Source: Symbiodinium natans (taxonomy: Eukaryota > Sar > Dinophyceae > Suessiales > Symbiodiniaceae). From it: a stretch of 64,000 bases of DNA. Made by a program: the position numbers and the translations under genes. The stretch covers positions 78,501-142,500 of the forward strand of contig CAJNDS010002246.1 of assembly GCA_905221605.1 (NCBI GenBank). Reading direction: 5' to 3'. How positions within the stretch are numbered: the first letter of the stretch is position 1; each line of letters begins with the position of its first letter. Positions 22,501 through 33,399 of this stretch are shown here, piece by piece. Below the pieces are notes generated by a model. That model did no database searches. It had not been told where the DNA came from and was given only the letters and a program-made list of their open reading frames with translations.

Positions 22501-22518
22501 GCAGAAGCCCGAAGACCG

Positions 22519-22563
22519 TTTGCTGCCAAGTTTCCGCCCACCAGTCGTAGCCAGGCAACAGTC
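22519..22563 (-). CDS. RCC1-like half-exon B, diverged
   Basis: Minus strand: ATGTTAG / G ACT GTT GCC TGG, translating TVAWLRLVGGNL and ending before GCAGCAAAC (possible GC donor). T-V-A-W and G-G-N occupy the places of the V-V-T/A-W-G and G-G-D/S residues of the other B half-exons. Leu-Arg in place of Trp-Gly-x suggests drift. It is flanked by CCCTAAA (22420-22490) and TTTAGGG (from 22587). Confidence 0.4.
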
Positions 22564-22569
22564 CTAACA

Positions 22570-23437
22570 TGCGGATGTTCACATAGGGTTTAGGGTTTAT
22601 GGGGTTTATAGGCTTTATAGGGTTGATAGGGCTAATAGGTTTTATAGGGTTTATCGGGTTTAGAGAGTTTATATTAGGGCTTCTGGGGTTTAGGATTTCG
22701 GCCTCTAGGCTTTATAGGGTTTAAAGACCCAAGCCCTAAAGCCTAACGGTCCATGTACCTAAATAGGGAATACTTGGGCCTTAAAGTACCTCCTACTTAG
22801 GGACTCTAGGGCCCAAGTACATAATAATGAAGTACATGGACCCTGAGGGCTAAAGCCTAAACCCAAAACTTTTGCCCGTACTCGTCAGGTTTCTGGGGCT
22901 TCATGGGAGGCACTTGTAGATCATGTTTGTGGGGCACCCTAAGCCCTAAACCCTTAGCCTTAAACCCTGAACACTCAACCCTAAACCCTAAACCCTAAAC
23001 CCTAAACCCTAAACCCTAAACCCTAAACCCTAACCCTAAACCCCGGTTCTGGCGGATTCTGGGCATGGCCGCGGATCTTCCAATCCCCTCCCGAGAAGCT
23101 CAAACCCAGACCCCTGGCAAGATCCACAAAGTAGAACCCCCGAATAGGGTATAGGGTTTAGGGTTTAGGGTTTAGGGTTTAGGGTTTAGGGTTTAGGGTA
23201 CCCTCTACTCCAGTTGGGTCACTTTTAGGAACCCTTAAGGGGATCTACTTTTTGGATCCTCCCAGGGGTCTGGGAAGGGGAGCCCCCAAAAGAAGTACCC
23301 AAAGAGCCCAATACCCCTTAAATGCGGAAGACCCCTATTATGATTCTAGAGAAGTTGCTTCATTCAGGGCGATTGGGCTCTTTGGGTACATACTGTAAGG
23401 CCCTGCAAGCCTCAACTCCACACCCTAGACTTGGGAT
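22570..23437. other. Arrays, family A MITE, exon-like segment
   Basis: A family A element lies at about 22746-22849 (GGTCCATGTACCTAAATAGG ... AAGTACATGGACCCTGAGGG). A C-type array lies at 22980-23040 and a T-type at 23155-23200. The segment 23045-23145 between them has a minus-strand frame with FVDLARGLGLSFSGGDWKIR, possibly exonic (0.3). A larger imperfect inverted repeat spans 23203-23410 (TTTTTGGATCCTCCCAGGGG; GAGCCCAATACCCC / GGGCGATTGGGCTC). Confidence 0.5.
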
Positions 23438-23540
23438 GTTCCCCCCTATACTAACAGCCCTTAGTAGGGATTATCATTGGGGGATACGATTATCATGATT
23501 CTCCCTATTAAGGACTGTACATATAAGCGGGAACATCCCA
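23438..23540. mobile_element. MITE family E, intact copy
   Basis: Arms TTGGGATGTTCCCCCCTATA and TATAAGCGGGAACATCCCAA are inverse repeats. The interior is also palindromic (GGGATTATCATTG / GATTATCATGATT). Further copies are at 10.17 kb (with a nested element) and 23.87 kb (with an array inside). Confidence 0.8.
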
Positions 23541-23554
23541 ACCCTACACTGCCA

Positions 23555-23668
23555 TCTGCTTCAGAACCCCCAAAGATGAAGAATAATCATCCCGATATTG
23601 GCCTAGAAGGAAGAATTTCTCTCTTTTTTGGGGGTTCTAGAGCAAGCAGTAGCAAACTGGACCCGGGG
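23555..23668. mobile_element. Palindromic element, family H
   Basis: Arms CTGCTTCAGAACCCCCAAAG and TTTTGGGGGTTCTAGAGCAAGCAG pair. Similar elements lie at 31355-31470, 32086-32201 and 58815-58955. Confidence 0.65.
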
Positions 23669-23867
23669 AGCACTGTTATGGTTGATGCTGGCGGCTTCAG
23701 TAACCGGAACGGTAGTACCCCTGAGCCTAAACCCTAAACCCTAAACCCCAAACCCTAAATCCGTTTACCTGAAAGCCCGAAAACCTGAAACCCCCATCCC
23801 TGAAACCCCTCAAACCCTAGAACCCGAAGGCCTGAAACCCTCAACTCTGAAACCCTGAAACCCTACA

Positions 23868-24012
23868 ACTTGGGATGTTCCCCCTTCTACTAACAGTCCT
23901 TCATAGGGATTATAGTACCCCCCTAAACCCTAAACCGAAAACCTTAAACCCTAAACCATAAACCCAAAACGACTAAAACCCTAAACCCCCCATGATAATC
24001 CCTATATCCCAA
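23868..24012. mobile_element. MITE family E with CCCTAAA repeats inside
   Basis: The left arm (TTGGGATGTTCCCCCTTCTA ... GGGATTATAGTACCCCC) and a shortened right arm (CCCCATGATAATCCCTATATCCCAA) flank about 70 bp of degenerate CCCTAAA repeats. This is an element opened by, or repaired with, telomere repeat. Confidence 0.65.
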
Positions 24013-24119
24013 CCTACAACCCTGAAATCCTGCAAACCTCGAACCCGTCCAAGGTGCGCAGCTTTCCGCAGCAGAACGGCCCACCACCTAGGCCCGCACC
24101 CACATCGCATGCAATTCGG

Positions 24120-25560
24120 TTTCAGGGTTTAGGGTTTAGGGTTTAGGGTTTAGGGTTTAGGGTTTAGGGTTTAGGGTTTAGGGTTTAGGGCCTTGGAAGA
24201 CCTAGGCAAGATAATTAGGTCTACCTGGTGTGGTAAGACTCCCTGCTGACGGCGAAAAACGAATCATAAACAGCCAGGCCTATACAGGTTTAGTACTTAG
24301 TATTTAGGGTTCAGGGTTCGTTGTGCAGAGGCCGGCAGTACCTGCACAGCTACTGCGTCCAAAAAGAATTCCAACATCGAGGTTGAACCCGAAGCTGCTT
24401 TGCCCCCGTCACCCAAAAGGCAAACGCCAAAAGGAATCGCCGGCAGACTTTGTACAAGGAGGGGCCCCCTTACTATACTAGCTATAGTTAAGGGACTTAT
24501 AACCTAAGTTAGGATCCTTATAACCCAATTTAGGGTCCCTATAACTCTACTCCTTGTCTGGCTGATCGGCATTTTGGAGCCCAAAGGGTGCTGGGAATGC
24601 CCTGCTTATATCCAAAAACTGAACAACACCCGGGTTTAGGGTTTAGGGTTTAGGGTTTGGGGTTTGGGGTTTGGGGTTTAGGGTTTAGGGTTTAGGGTTT
24701 AGGGTTTAGGGTTTAGGGTAGGCATCGTCTCATGCCAAGGCGTCAGCAACCCAGAAAGGGTCGAGCTGTTTATTTGGGAACCTGAGAATAAGGAACGAAG
24801 CAAACCAAGAACAGACACCTCCCTAAGCTATGTGGTTTGGCTTCTAGAGTGCAGGTTTCAGGGTGCAGTGTGCAAGGGTGTACTTGCACCCCCCCACCCC
24901 GTAAACCCTAAACCCTAAGCCCTAAACCCTAAACCCTAAACCCCAAACCCTAAACCCTAAACCCTAAACCCTGAACCCTGAACCCTAAACCCTAAAAACC
25001 CTAAACCCTATAAACCCTAAACTCTTTCTCAATTTCAGGGGGTGGGGGGGGACAACCGTAGGGGCTTCAAATGCTGGCAAGCCGCCCGTCGGGCTGCGAC
25101 GAATGGAAGCAATACCAAGTCATACCTCAAACTTGCGCATGGGTACCCGAAACCCTAAACCCTAAACCCTAATCCCTGAACCCTGAGCCCTAAACCCTAT
25201 ACCCTAACCCAATACCCTAAACTGCCCTAAACCCTAAACCCGAACCCTATACCCTGAACCCTATACCCTAAACTTCCTAAACCCTAGAACAAGCGATTAT
25301 GCAATCTCTCGGGCACCTGGACCCTTCATATGGAGTTTCCGTTTTTGCTGCGTGTCGGCTTTCGGTTTTAGGGTTGAGGGTCACTCAGTCGAAGTTCCTG
25401 AGCTTGTTGGGTTTGGATTTAGAGATGCGGGTGTGGGCTCTGCCTCAACCCTCCACCCTCAACCCGGAAGAAAGAGGCTACCCTAAACCCTAAACTCTAA
25501 ACCCTAAACCCTAAACCCTAAACCCTAAACTCTAAACCCTAAACCCTAGGCATGGTGGCC
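24120..25560. other. Arrays, truncated family D MITE, weak plus-strand frames
   Basis: T-type arrays lie at 24120-24190 and 24635-24718, and C-type at 24900-25020, 25150-25280 and 25485-25545. A family D element (24453-24557) has an intact left end but a shortened right end. Plus-strand frames at 24331-24452 (KKNSNIEVEPEAALPPSPKR) and 24722-24828 look protein-like but have no motif. Confidence 0.45.
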
Positions 25561-25564
25561 ACCG

Positions 25565-25621
25565 ACTCCAGTAATCACAGCAACCGCTGCAAAGGCCAGC
25601 CACAACCTGTTGTTTGCTGGC
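25565..25621 (-). CDS. RCC1-like half-exon A, diverged
   Basis: Minus strand: LWLAFAAVAVITGVGG. The AFAA core and a Gly close behind fit half-exon A (A-F-A-A-L-x-x-D-G). It sits between two CCCTAAA arrays. The ends are not firmly placed. Confidence 0.38.
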
Positions 25622-26109
25622 CTTCTTGAAACCCTAAACCCTAAACCCTAAACCCTCAACCCTAAACCCTCAACCCTAAACCCCAAACCCTAAACCCTAA
25701 CTTTTAGGCTTGAGTTTAGGGCTTCGGGCCCAGTGGCTGAGTCTTTGTGGAGTCAACCTTTTTGCTAAGGCGCTACCAGCGCAGTATCAGGCTGAAACAC
25801 GGAGTTTAGGGTTTGGGGTTCAGGGTTTAGGGTTTCGGGTGGAGGGTTTAGATGAACTATCGATTTCGGCCTCAACCCTGAGCCCTAAACCCAAAGCCCT
25901 AACCCTATACTCCCAGCTCCCAAGGACCTGAGAATTTAGTTGCAAAAGCCTTTAAACTCACAACATATTTAGGTCCCTGGAAGTCTAGGGTAGGTAAAGC
26001 AAGCCCGAAACCCCAAACCCTCTAAGGCTCTAAACCCCCTAAACCCCAAAACCCCAAACCAAAACCCTAAACTCTACACTCTGAACCCTCGACCCTCCAA
26101 AGGCCTCTG

Positions 26110-26225
26110 AAAGGCACCGTTCGCCACCAGTTGGATGCAAAGCGAACTGCCTCCGGAGCCTGAACGCAAGCTCAAGGCACTGCTGCCTTCGGGCTTGGGT
26201 GCAGGCTTTGGGGTTTGGGTCTGGG
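26110..26225 (-). CDS. Possible RCC1-like half-exon B (strand ambiguous)
   Basis: On the minus strand the segment reads SLRSGSGGSSLCIQLVANGA, where S-G-S-G-G-S-S followed by Q-L matches the G-G-[DS]-S ... Q-L part of half-exon B. The V-V-x-W-G signature is missing. The plus strand is equally open (MQSELPPEPERKLKALLPS). It is of the CCCTAAA-segment-TTTAGGG type. Confidence 0.25.
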
Positions 26226-26227
26226 GT

Positions 26228-26362
26228 TTAGGGGGTTTAGGGGGTTTAGGGGGTTTAGGGGGTTTAGGGGGTTTAGGGGGTTTAGGGGGTTTAGAGGGTT
26301 TAGAGGGTTTAGAGGGTTTAGAGGGTTTAGAGGGTTTAGAGGGTTTAGAGGGTTTAGAGGGT
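26228..26362. repeat. Variant arrays TTTAGGGGG then TTTAGAGGG
   Basis: About seven copies of a 9-bp TTTAGGGGG unit change abruptly into about nine copies of TTTAGAGGG. The 9-bp period gives a Gly-Leu-Gly / Gly-Leu-Glu open frame, which is not a gene. Confidence 0.95.
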
Positions 26363-26544
26363 TTCAGGTTTAGGGTTTATATGGGGTTTGGGGTTTGGGG
26401 TTTGGGATTTGGGCTTTAGGGTTATTTGGGTTTAGGGTGGGGGGTGTTACACCCAGAATCCCCCCCGGAAAGTACCCGTGAAGATGCCCTGAATATGCCA
26501 CTTTTGGCGCCCATCTTAAGGAGCACTTTGGGGGTGCAGGTAGG

Positions 26545-26660
26545 GTTTCTTAGTCGCCCAGTAACCAGATTATGAGAAGGGCACCCTGTTGGGTTGGCTA
26601 TTTTATAAGGACAACCAAACCAAAAAAAAAGGGTCAAGGGTACCACTGGGCTTCCGAGGT
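26545..26660. mobile_element. MITE family C copy
   Basis: The left end GTCGCCCAGTAACC pairs with the right end GGTACCACTGGGC. The inner GAAGGGCACCCTGTTGGG and AAAAAGGGTCAAGGGTACC are typical of the family. It lies immediately 3' of the minus-strand coding segment that follows. Confidence 0.65.
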
Positions 26661-26663
26661 TTA

Positions 26664-27097
26664 GGATTTGAGCATCCACGCGTCTGGTCGATTCGGTCGC
26701 TTGACTGGCACATCGCCGGGCAAGCCCATCAGCGTCACGGGCCTGTCCGTGTTGGCATCGACTTCGGAAATGGGCGACAACCATGTTCTCTTACACTCGC
26801 ATAAAGCTGTGAGGACGTCCTGGTGGGTGCGCACCTGTCCGTCGGGCGCTTGTTCACGAACGTCTTTTTTTAGCTTGAAGTTGGCCTGTTCGGCACTTTG
26901 CTGTGAAGCCGGAGGTCCTGGACACTTCCACCTCTGATGAAAACCAGCGCCGCGCCACCAGTCAGCCCAGAGAAGCACAGGTTCTCCGAGAGATACTCCC
27001 GCTGAACGTACGCAGCCCACGCTTCCTCTCCCCATTGTTCCCGGATCGAGATGAGGAAGTGCCCAAGGGCAACGTGCACAAGCACCAAACCCAACAA
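26664..27097 (-). CDS. Unknown protein, frame-shifted or split
   Basis: This repeat-free stretch (26670-27110) carries two good minus-strand frames. The first (27097 to about 26930) starts at an ATG and includes IREQWGEEAWAAYVQREYLS. The second (about 26930 to 26664) includes SEVDANTDRPVTLMGLPGDV and ends in a stop. They overlap in different registers. The switch lies near GGTGGAAGTGTCCAGGACC, where an intron of only about 31 bp would be needed, so a frameshift or an unusual intron are both possible. No domain is recognised. A family C MITE lies directly downstream. Confidence 0.45.
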
Positions 27098-27805
27098 CCT
27101 CTGAAGGGTTTAGGATGAAGTTTAGGGTTTAAAGGTTTAGGACATGGAGTTCGTGGGCCTGGGGACGTCTTTTTGGTTGGGCTTGCTGGGTGGTGGCAGG
27201 GGTAGTTCAGTATCCCTACACCGCCCCTAGAGCCAAAATCCCCAACCCTAAACCCAAATGCATGATGGGCTTCCGCATTCTTAGCTGTGACTGTATCATC
27301 TCAGGAAATAACCCTGGTAACCCGAATAGCCCAAGCGAACTTCATTAATAACCCTAGTAGCCCTAAATCACTGACAACCCTCCCCCCATAGCTTGGGTGA
27401 AATGCCCATGACTATACCCTAAACCCTAAACCCTAAACCCCCAAACTACCAAAGAAGCCGCACAAGCGCTGGACCTGAAGACTCCAAAGCGCCCTTTCTC
27501 AAACACAAACAAGTCTAACCCTCAGGGTCCATGTACCTATACAGTGTATACTTGGGGCGTAAAGGGGTTCCCATATTGCAGTTTTACGGCCCAGGGTTTA
27601 GGGATTAAGCCCTAGACAAACCCTGAGGGTTTGCAGGTCTGAGGGTTCCCGCAACCCCCCCCCCCCCTCCCGGCAAGTCTGCCTAACCACTCTCACATGC
27701 TTGAAGCGCGTGAGCCTCAAGCTCAATGGTCCTCCCTGAATCCTAAACAGGTTAGGGTTTAGGTTTATGGTTTAGGGTTTAGGGTTGGGGTTTAGGGTCT
27801 AGAGC

Positions 27806-27877
27806 CTCGGCAAGGGCATCATCCGCGCCAGCTTCGGGGGTGACTTCTCCGCCCTCGTCCTCGTCCTCGTCCTCGTC
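27806..27877 (-). CDS. Probable acidic exon (Asp-Glu rich)
   Basis: Minus strand: TTCGGTGCAG / GACGAGGACGAG ... GCCGAG / GCTCTAG, a 72-bp exon in phase 0 with a GC donor. It encodes a (Asp-Glu)4 run followed by GGEVTPEAGADDALAE. Acidic low-complexity linkers are common in nuclear proteins. The product is unknown. Confidence 0.42.
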
Positions 27878-28530
27878 CTGCACCGAAGGCTTACTTTTGG
27901 TTCAGTGTTTAAAATTCCGTCTAGGGGTTTCGGGTTTTAGGGATTCAGGGTTGTAGGGTTGAGTGACGAAGGCTTCGGGTTTGGGTTCAGGGTTTGAGGG
28001 TAGTTAGGGCAAAGGTCGGTGATAGGATACAGGATTTAGGGTTTAGGGTTTAGGGTTTAGGGTTTAGGGTTCGGGGATTCAGGGTCTAAAGTTAAGGGTT
28101 TAGGGCCTTAAGAAGGTCTAAGTGTAGTTACTTGATCCCTGGAACTGGTCCTTTGCCTTCTTTAAAGGGTTGGGAAAATACGTCACATTTCAGGGGTCCC
28201 CGTTTTAAGGGCCCATATCAAGGGACCATGAAACTACCCTAAGACTCTAAGCCCTTTGTAAAACTTATGCCTCCCACATGGAAGGTAAACGCAGTATTGA
28301 TCCCTGCAATGTGGGTACCTAAAGCCTTAACCCCTAAGTCCTAAACCCTAAAACCCCAAAACCGCTTCGGGCACATGAAGGAACCATGGACCGCGCAAGG
28401 CTTAGGGTTCAGGGTTCAGGGTTGAGGGTTTAGGGTTTAGGGTTTAGGGTTCAGGGTTTAGGTTTTAAGGTTGAGGGTTTAGGGTTCAAGGCTTCAGGGT
28501 TTATGGTCCAAAGGGCTTAGGGTTTAGCGC

Positions 28531-28587
28531 GGAACGGTCCAGGACGATCTGGTCCATCGCCAGCGCCTGCCTCGCCCGCGGGCGGCT
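28531..28587 (-). CDS. Possible short exon, unknown product
   Basis: Minus strand: CGCTTAG / AGCCGCCCG ... GACCGTTCC / GCGCTAAAC, 57 bp in phase 0 with a GC donor, encoding RQALAMDQIVLDRS in its second half. No family is recognised. Confidence 0.3.
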
Positions 28588-28881
28588 CTAAGCGCCGATC
28601 CGTCCGTGGCAGATGTCCATGGGAGCGCTGGACTCTGAGCCCTAAACCCCCAGGACACCGAAGCCCGGAATCCCTAAATCCTAAGCCCTCTAGACCATTT
28701 TGCCCTGAACTCTAAGCCTCTAACCCTAAACCCTAAACCCTGAAATGGCGCTTGAACTCGAGACCCCTACGATACACCCTTACTTCTGAACCGACTGTTT
28801 GGGTTTAGGGTTTAGGGTTAGGGTCCAGGGTTTAGGGTTTAGGGTTTAGGGTAGGAAATATAGGGTTTTGACCTCATGTAC

Positions 28882-28922
28882 CGTAGCGAAAAAGCGAGTG
28901 CTGCGAGTGGCAGATCGGCGTT
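28882..28922 (-). CDS. Possible short exon, unknown product
   Basis: Minus strand: AAGAGCAG / AACGCCGATCTG ... TCGCTACG / GTACATG, a 41-bp exon with canonical AG and GT ends, encoding NADLPLAALAFSLR. The LAFSL core is weakly reminiscent of half-exon A. Confidence 0.3.
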
Positions 28923-31043
28923 CTGCTCTTGGCAGCATTTCTGGGGGTCAAGGGGGTCTAAAACCTAAACCCTAAACCTCAAACCCTAAACCCTACCTCA
29001 AACGCTATCAACCTCAAACCCTAAACCTCAGACCCTAAGCCCTGAAATTTCAAACCCTAAACCTCAAACCCTAAGCCCTAACCCCTAAACTCTAAACCCT
29101 AAACCTCAAACCCTAAGCCCTATCAGCCCTAAACCCTAGACCCTGCGCCACAGAGAGGCCTGTATTGTGTGGCACGAGGTGTTTATCAGGTTTAGTGCAA
29201 TTGGGTTTAGGGTTTAGGGTTTATAAGGTTTAGGGTTTAGGGTTTAGTGCAATTGGGCTTAGGATTTAGGGTTTAAGGTTTAGGGTTAAAGCTTATAAGA
29301 ATTTAGGCTGGAGGGTTTAGGGCTGAGGGTTGCAGGTTGAGGGTTTGAGGGCTTCGGGTTCTGCAGGGTTCAGAGTTCGCAGCCGTAACCGAGATAAATC
29401 TTGCAAACCCTCAACCCTTTTAAAACACCAGACTTCTACACCCCTTGGTCAGGTTTTGAAGCCCCTAAACGCTAAACCCCCAAACCCCAAACCCTAAACC
29501 CTAAACCCCAAACCCTTCAAGGCAGCTGTGAATTTCGGCTTCTCTTAGGGCGAGGCCCATCCCCCCCCCCCCCCAAAGAAATTTAGGGTTTAGGGTTTAA
29601 GTTTAGGGTTTAGGGTTTAGGGTTTAGGGTTTAGGGTTTAGGGTTTAGGGTTTAGGGTTTAGGGTTTAGGGTTTAGGGTTTAGGGTTTAGGGTTTAGGGT
29701 TTAGGGTATGAGAAAGGACCGAAAACCAGAGGCCTTACAGCGTTTGGGGAGGTTGTAGGGATTCGAAGGCTTAGACCCCAGACCCGCACTCCTTAAGCCC
29801 CAAAACCATTCAAGCCCCTCTGCAAGGCCCTAAACCCTAAACCCCAAACCCTAAAGCCCAAAAAACCCTAAACCCTAAACCCCTAACCCTAAACCCTAAA
29901 CCCTAAACCCTAAACCCTAACCCCGCGTCTTTTGTCTGATTTTGTCGCGACCTCGTCGTCTCGTGTTGAGATTTCAAGGAGGCCACAGTCCCCCCACCCC
30001 ACGCCTGACTTGGGGTTGCGTTTGAGTTTAGGGTTTAGGGTTTAGGGTTGAGGGTCAAGGGTTAAGGGTTAAGGGTTAAGGGTTTGGGGTTTGGGGTTTG
30101 GGGTTTGGGGTTTGGGGTTTGGGGTTTAGGGTTTAGGGTTTAGGGTTTAGGGTGAACAATTAGGGTTTGGAGGCTTTGGTTGTTGTTTGTTTTGGGGTGC
30201 ATTGTGCACTGTGCTTTGTGCGTTGCGGGTTGCGGGTTGTGGGCTGTGTGTTTGGGTTGTGCGTTGTAAGTTGTGTTGGGGTGTTGAAGCTGCAGGGTTT
30301 GGAGGCTTTGGGGTTTTTGGGGGTTGCTGTGAGGGTCTTTGCATTTCGAGCTTTTGATTGTTTTAGGGTTGTTCCAGGTTTGTTTCTTTCTTTTTCGGGC
30401 TGGAGGCTTCAGGCTTTTAAGGGATTCATGGCATGGGGTTGCCCTGACTATTTTCACCGTTTCAAAGGTATGGGGTAAGTCTAGGACTGAACCCTAAACC
30501 CTAAACCCTGAACCCTAATGTGGGGTTCCGGCCATCAACCCTAAACAATCAAGCCCTGCACGAATTTAAGGCCAAATACACACACAAAACAAATAGTGCA
30601 AAACTCAGCATACCAACACACACACACACACAGATTTCCTTTTGTGTATATATATATACATATAGGTACATATGTATACATATATATATATACTCTAACC
30701 CTCAATCTCCATATCAAGATGCTATCGGGTTGGGACGTGAGCATCCGACCTGCTAGAAGGTCCGCCATCACCCTGAGAACAAGTGTAAACCCTAAACCCT
30801 AATCCCTAAACCCCAAACCCTAAACCCTAAACCTGGACTTCGGCTCACATCCTTAACCTAGCCCCTAAACAGGAACTCCTACACACTGGCATGGGTAGTT
30901 CTCTAAGTTAAGGATCCTGGTTTTTGGGTCCTATATAGTAAGCACCCTAATAAGGACCCCCAAACCGTAAACCCTAAACCCCAAGCCCTAAACCCGAAAC
31001 CCTCTACCCTAAACTCGAGTTTGGAGATGAGTCAGTTGCCTGC

Positions 31044-31107
31044 ATCTTCGGCAGTGAAGGCCGTGAAGGAACCATGAGTGGCGTAGATGTGTCGCACGCC
31101 GTCTTTC
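31044..31107 (-). CDS. RCC1-like half-exon A
   Basis: Minus strand: CCCTAAACCCAAG / G ... GAT / GCAGGC. It encodes GVRHIYATHGSFTAFTAED, matching the half-exon A pattern V-R-x-I-x-A-T-x-x-x-F-x-A-F-x-x-x-D. The donor is GC. A TTTAGGG array (plus strand) lies immediately upstream of the acceptor and a CCCTAAA array lies downstream. Confidence 0.7.
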
Positions 31108-31160
31108 CTTGGGTTTAGGGTTTAGGGTTTAGGGTTTAGGGTTTAGGGTTTAGGGTTTAG

Positions 31161-32621
31161 GGTTGAGGGTTTTGGGTTTTGGGTTGAGGGGTTTAGGGTT
31201 GAGGGGTGAAGGGGTTTAGTTTTTAGGGTTTCGGGTTTGCGGTTTCAAGGTTGGAAGCTTACCGTGCATGTCCCCGGGAGGAAAAACTTCCCTAAGCCCA
31301 CTACTGCCCATGCTTCAGGTATTCGTAAATCTTGCAGGGTTTAGCTGAGGGCCCGTATTCTACCATTTGCTTAAGAACCCCCCGAAACATACTCTTCATG
31401 ATAAGGGCAATACGGGGATAATTGCTTTTCTATTTTTTGGGGGTTCTGAAGCAAATAGTAGTGTTGCTAGAGGGTAAGGGAAGCTGCGCTTGGGTAAGGG
31501 AAGCTGCGCTTGAAGGTTCATCGAGGTTGCGTGCCAATTTAATCTTCAACAGGCGCAAAATTGAAAGGAGTTGGGGTGGCCCTAAACCCTAAGCCCTAGG
31601 CCCTAAACCCTAAACCCTGAACTCTCTCTTTTAGGGTCCAGCCGGACGATGGAGGACCACTCCCGGCTACGCGGAGCAGAGTTAAACAGGCCAGGGTTTA
31701 GGGTTTGGGTTTACGGGCGTTTAGGGTTTTAGGGTTTAGGGTTTATAGAAATTGTATGGGGTTTCTGTTCGGGGCTTTGTGTTTTTTTTTTGTTTGGGGG
31801 GGGGGGGGGGTTAGGGTTTAGGGTTTAGGGTTTAGGGTTTAGGGTTTAGGGTTTAGGGTTTAGGGTTTAGGGTTTAGGGTTTAGGGTTTAGGGTTGAGGG
31901 TTTTGGGTTTTGGGTTGAGGGGTTTAGGGTTGAGGGGTGAAGGGGTTTAGTTTTTAGGGTTTCGGGTTTGCGGTTTCAAGGTTGGAAGCTTACCGTGCAT
32001 GTCCCCGGGAGGAAAAACTTCCCTAAGCCCACTACTGCCCATGCTTCAGGTATTCGTAAATCTTGCAGGGTTTAGCTGAGGGCCCGTATTCTACCATTTG
32101 CTTAAGAACCCCCCGAAACATACTCTTCATGATAAGGGCAATACGGGGATAATTGCTTTTCTATTTTTTGGGGGTTCTGAAGCAAATAGTAGTGTTGCTA
32201 GAGGGTAAGGGAAGCTGCGCTTGGGTAAGGGAAGCTGCGCTTGAAGGTTCATCGAGGTTGCGTGCCAATTTAATCTTCAACAGGCGCAAAATTGAAAGGA
32301 GTTGGGGTGGCCCTAAACCCTAAGCCCTAGGCCCTAAACCCTAAACCCTGAACTCTCTCTTTTAGGGTCCAGCCGGACGATGGAGGACCACTCCCGGCTA
32401 CGCGGAGCAGAGTTAAACAGGCCAGGGTTTAGGGTTTGGGTTTACGGGCGTTTAGGGTTTTAGGGTTTAGGGTTTATAGAAATTGTATGGGGTTTCTGTT
32501 CGGGGCTTTGTGTTTTTTTTTTGTTTGGGGGGGGGGGGGTTAGGGTTTAGGGTTTAGGGTTTAGGGTTTAGGGTTTAGGGTTTAGGGTTTAGGGTTTAGG
32601 GTTTAGGGTTTAGGGTTTAGG
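31161..32621. repeat. 731-bp tandem duplication
   Basis: 31161-31890 and 31892-32621 are nearly identical head to tail, differing visibly only in the length of a poly-G run (31795-31810 against 32526-32538). Each unit contains a family H palindrome (ATTTGCTTAAGAACCCCCCG ... GGGGGTTCTGAAGCAAATAG), the direct repeat GGGTAAGGGAAGCTGCGCTT twice, and a telomere array at each end. The boundary lies in the array, so unequal exchange between arrays is the simplest origin. Confidence 0.93.
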
Positions 32622-32690
32622 GTTTAGGGTAAATCTGGAACTCCTCCGTACACTCTGGTCATCTCCCAGCGGCATCAAGGACCGTGCTGC

Positions 32691-32733
32691 TTCGCAGTCG
32701 CCGCCGTGGTACGGGCTGCCCCAGGCAACAAGC
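32691..32733 (-). CDS. RCC1-like half-exon B
   Basis: Minus strand: AACCCAG / G CTT GTT GCC TGG GGC, encoding LVAWGSPYHGGDCE and ending before GCAGCACGG (GC donor). The [LV]-V-A-W-G-x(4)-G-G-D signature is complete. Unlike most segments it is flanked by TTTAGGG on its left and CCCTAAA on its right. Confidence 0.75.
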
Positions 32734-32764
32734 CTGGGTTCGTTTCTGAGGCGTCACCCGAAAC

Positions 32765-33240
32765 CCTAAACCCTAAACCCTAAACCCCAAACCCTAAACC
32801 CTAAACCCTAGACCCCAAACCCTAAGCCCTGAACCCTGAACCCTGAACCCTGAACCCTAAATGAGCATATCAGGGTACAACTGGCCTGCGCAAGGGGTAT
32901 CTGGGAAACGCTACCCATTGGAAACCGTCCCGGCATGCCCAACTCCGCTCCGGAGTTCGGGGTTTAGGGTTTAGGGTTTAGGGTTTAACCTAGGATCAAA
33001 AATGTACCCCTATTTGCTTCTAAAGGGGCTTATTAAGGAAACCTAAGCCCCCCCAAAAAAAGGGACGAAGAGACTTCGGGCTTGAGCTGAAGAAGCGCAG
33101 AACGGCTGTCGTTTTCAAAACCCTAAACCCTAAACCCTAAACCCTAAACCCTGAACCCTAAACCCTAAACCCTAAACCGTCGCTTTCGGAAGGATCTTGG
33201 AATGCTTTTTGGAGCAGCTTGGAGTGCTCCTTGGGATCAT
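32765..33240. other. Arrays and a degenerate family C fragment
   Basis: C-type arrays lie at 32758-32860 and 33117-33178, and a short T-type array at 32960-32990. 33005-33060 is a fragment of family C (AAAGGGGCTTATTAAGGAAACC). No gene is recognised. Confidence 0.5.
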
Positions 33241-33241
33241 C

Positions 33242-33397
33242 TTAGAATGCTCCTAAACCTTACTAGGCTGCCCAGTAACCAAGGCTTAAAAAGGGTGCCC
33301 TTTTTTTGCTTAAAGGGGTTTACAAGGGAACCTAAACCCCCCAAGAAGGGAATAAGGGCACTACTGGGCATCCTAGTTAGAATGCTCCTAAACCTTA
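33242..33397. mobile_element. MITE family C with 21-bp target duplication
   Basis: The element 33263-33376 has ends CTAGGCTGCCCAGTAACC and TACTGGGCATCCTAG. It is flanked by perfect 21-bp direct repeats (33242-33262 and 33377-33397) that begin TTAGAATGC and end AAACCTTA. The duplication is far longer than those of the 3-bp family A. Confidence 0.8.
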
Positions 33398-33399
33398 AA

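Larger units (their letters stand above)
27110..31030. other. Array mosaic with scattered short exon-like pieces
   Basis: T-type arrays lie at 28033-28075, 28430-28460, 29580-29706 (about 18 copies) and 30025-30145; C-type at 28970-29150, 29820-29925 and 30785-30830. A truncated family A element at 27523-27598 runs straight into telomere repeat. GT-rich frames at 30160-30475 and the CA/TA microsatellites at 30600-30695 produce artefact open frames. The better exon candidates inside are listed separately. Confidence 0.5.

Noticed and set aside
26135-26419. Gly-Leu-Gly/Gly-Leu-Glu repeat protein
   Set aside because: The repeat part is a 9-bp telomere variant array; only the first 30 codons are unique sequence.
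30140-30478. Overlapping frames of about 100 codons on both strands
   Set aside because: GT/TG-rich degenerate repeat continuous with a telomere variant array.
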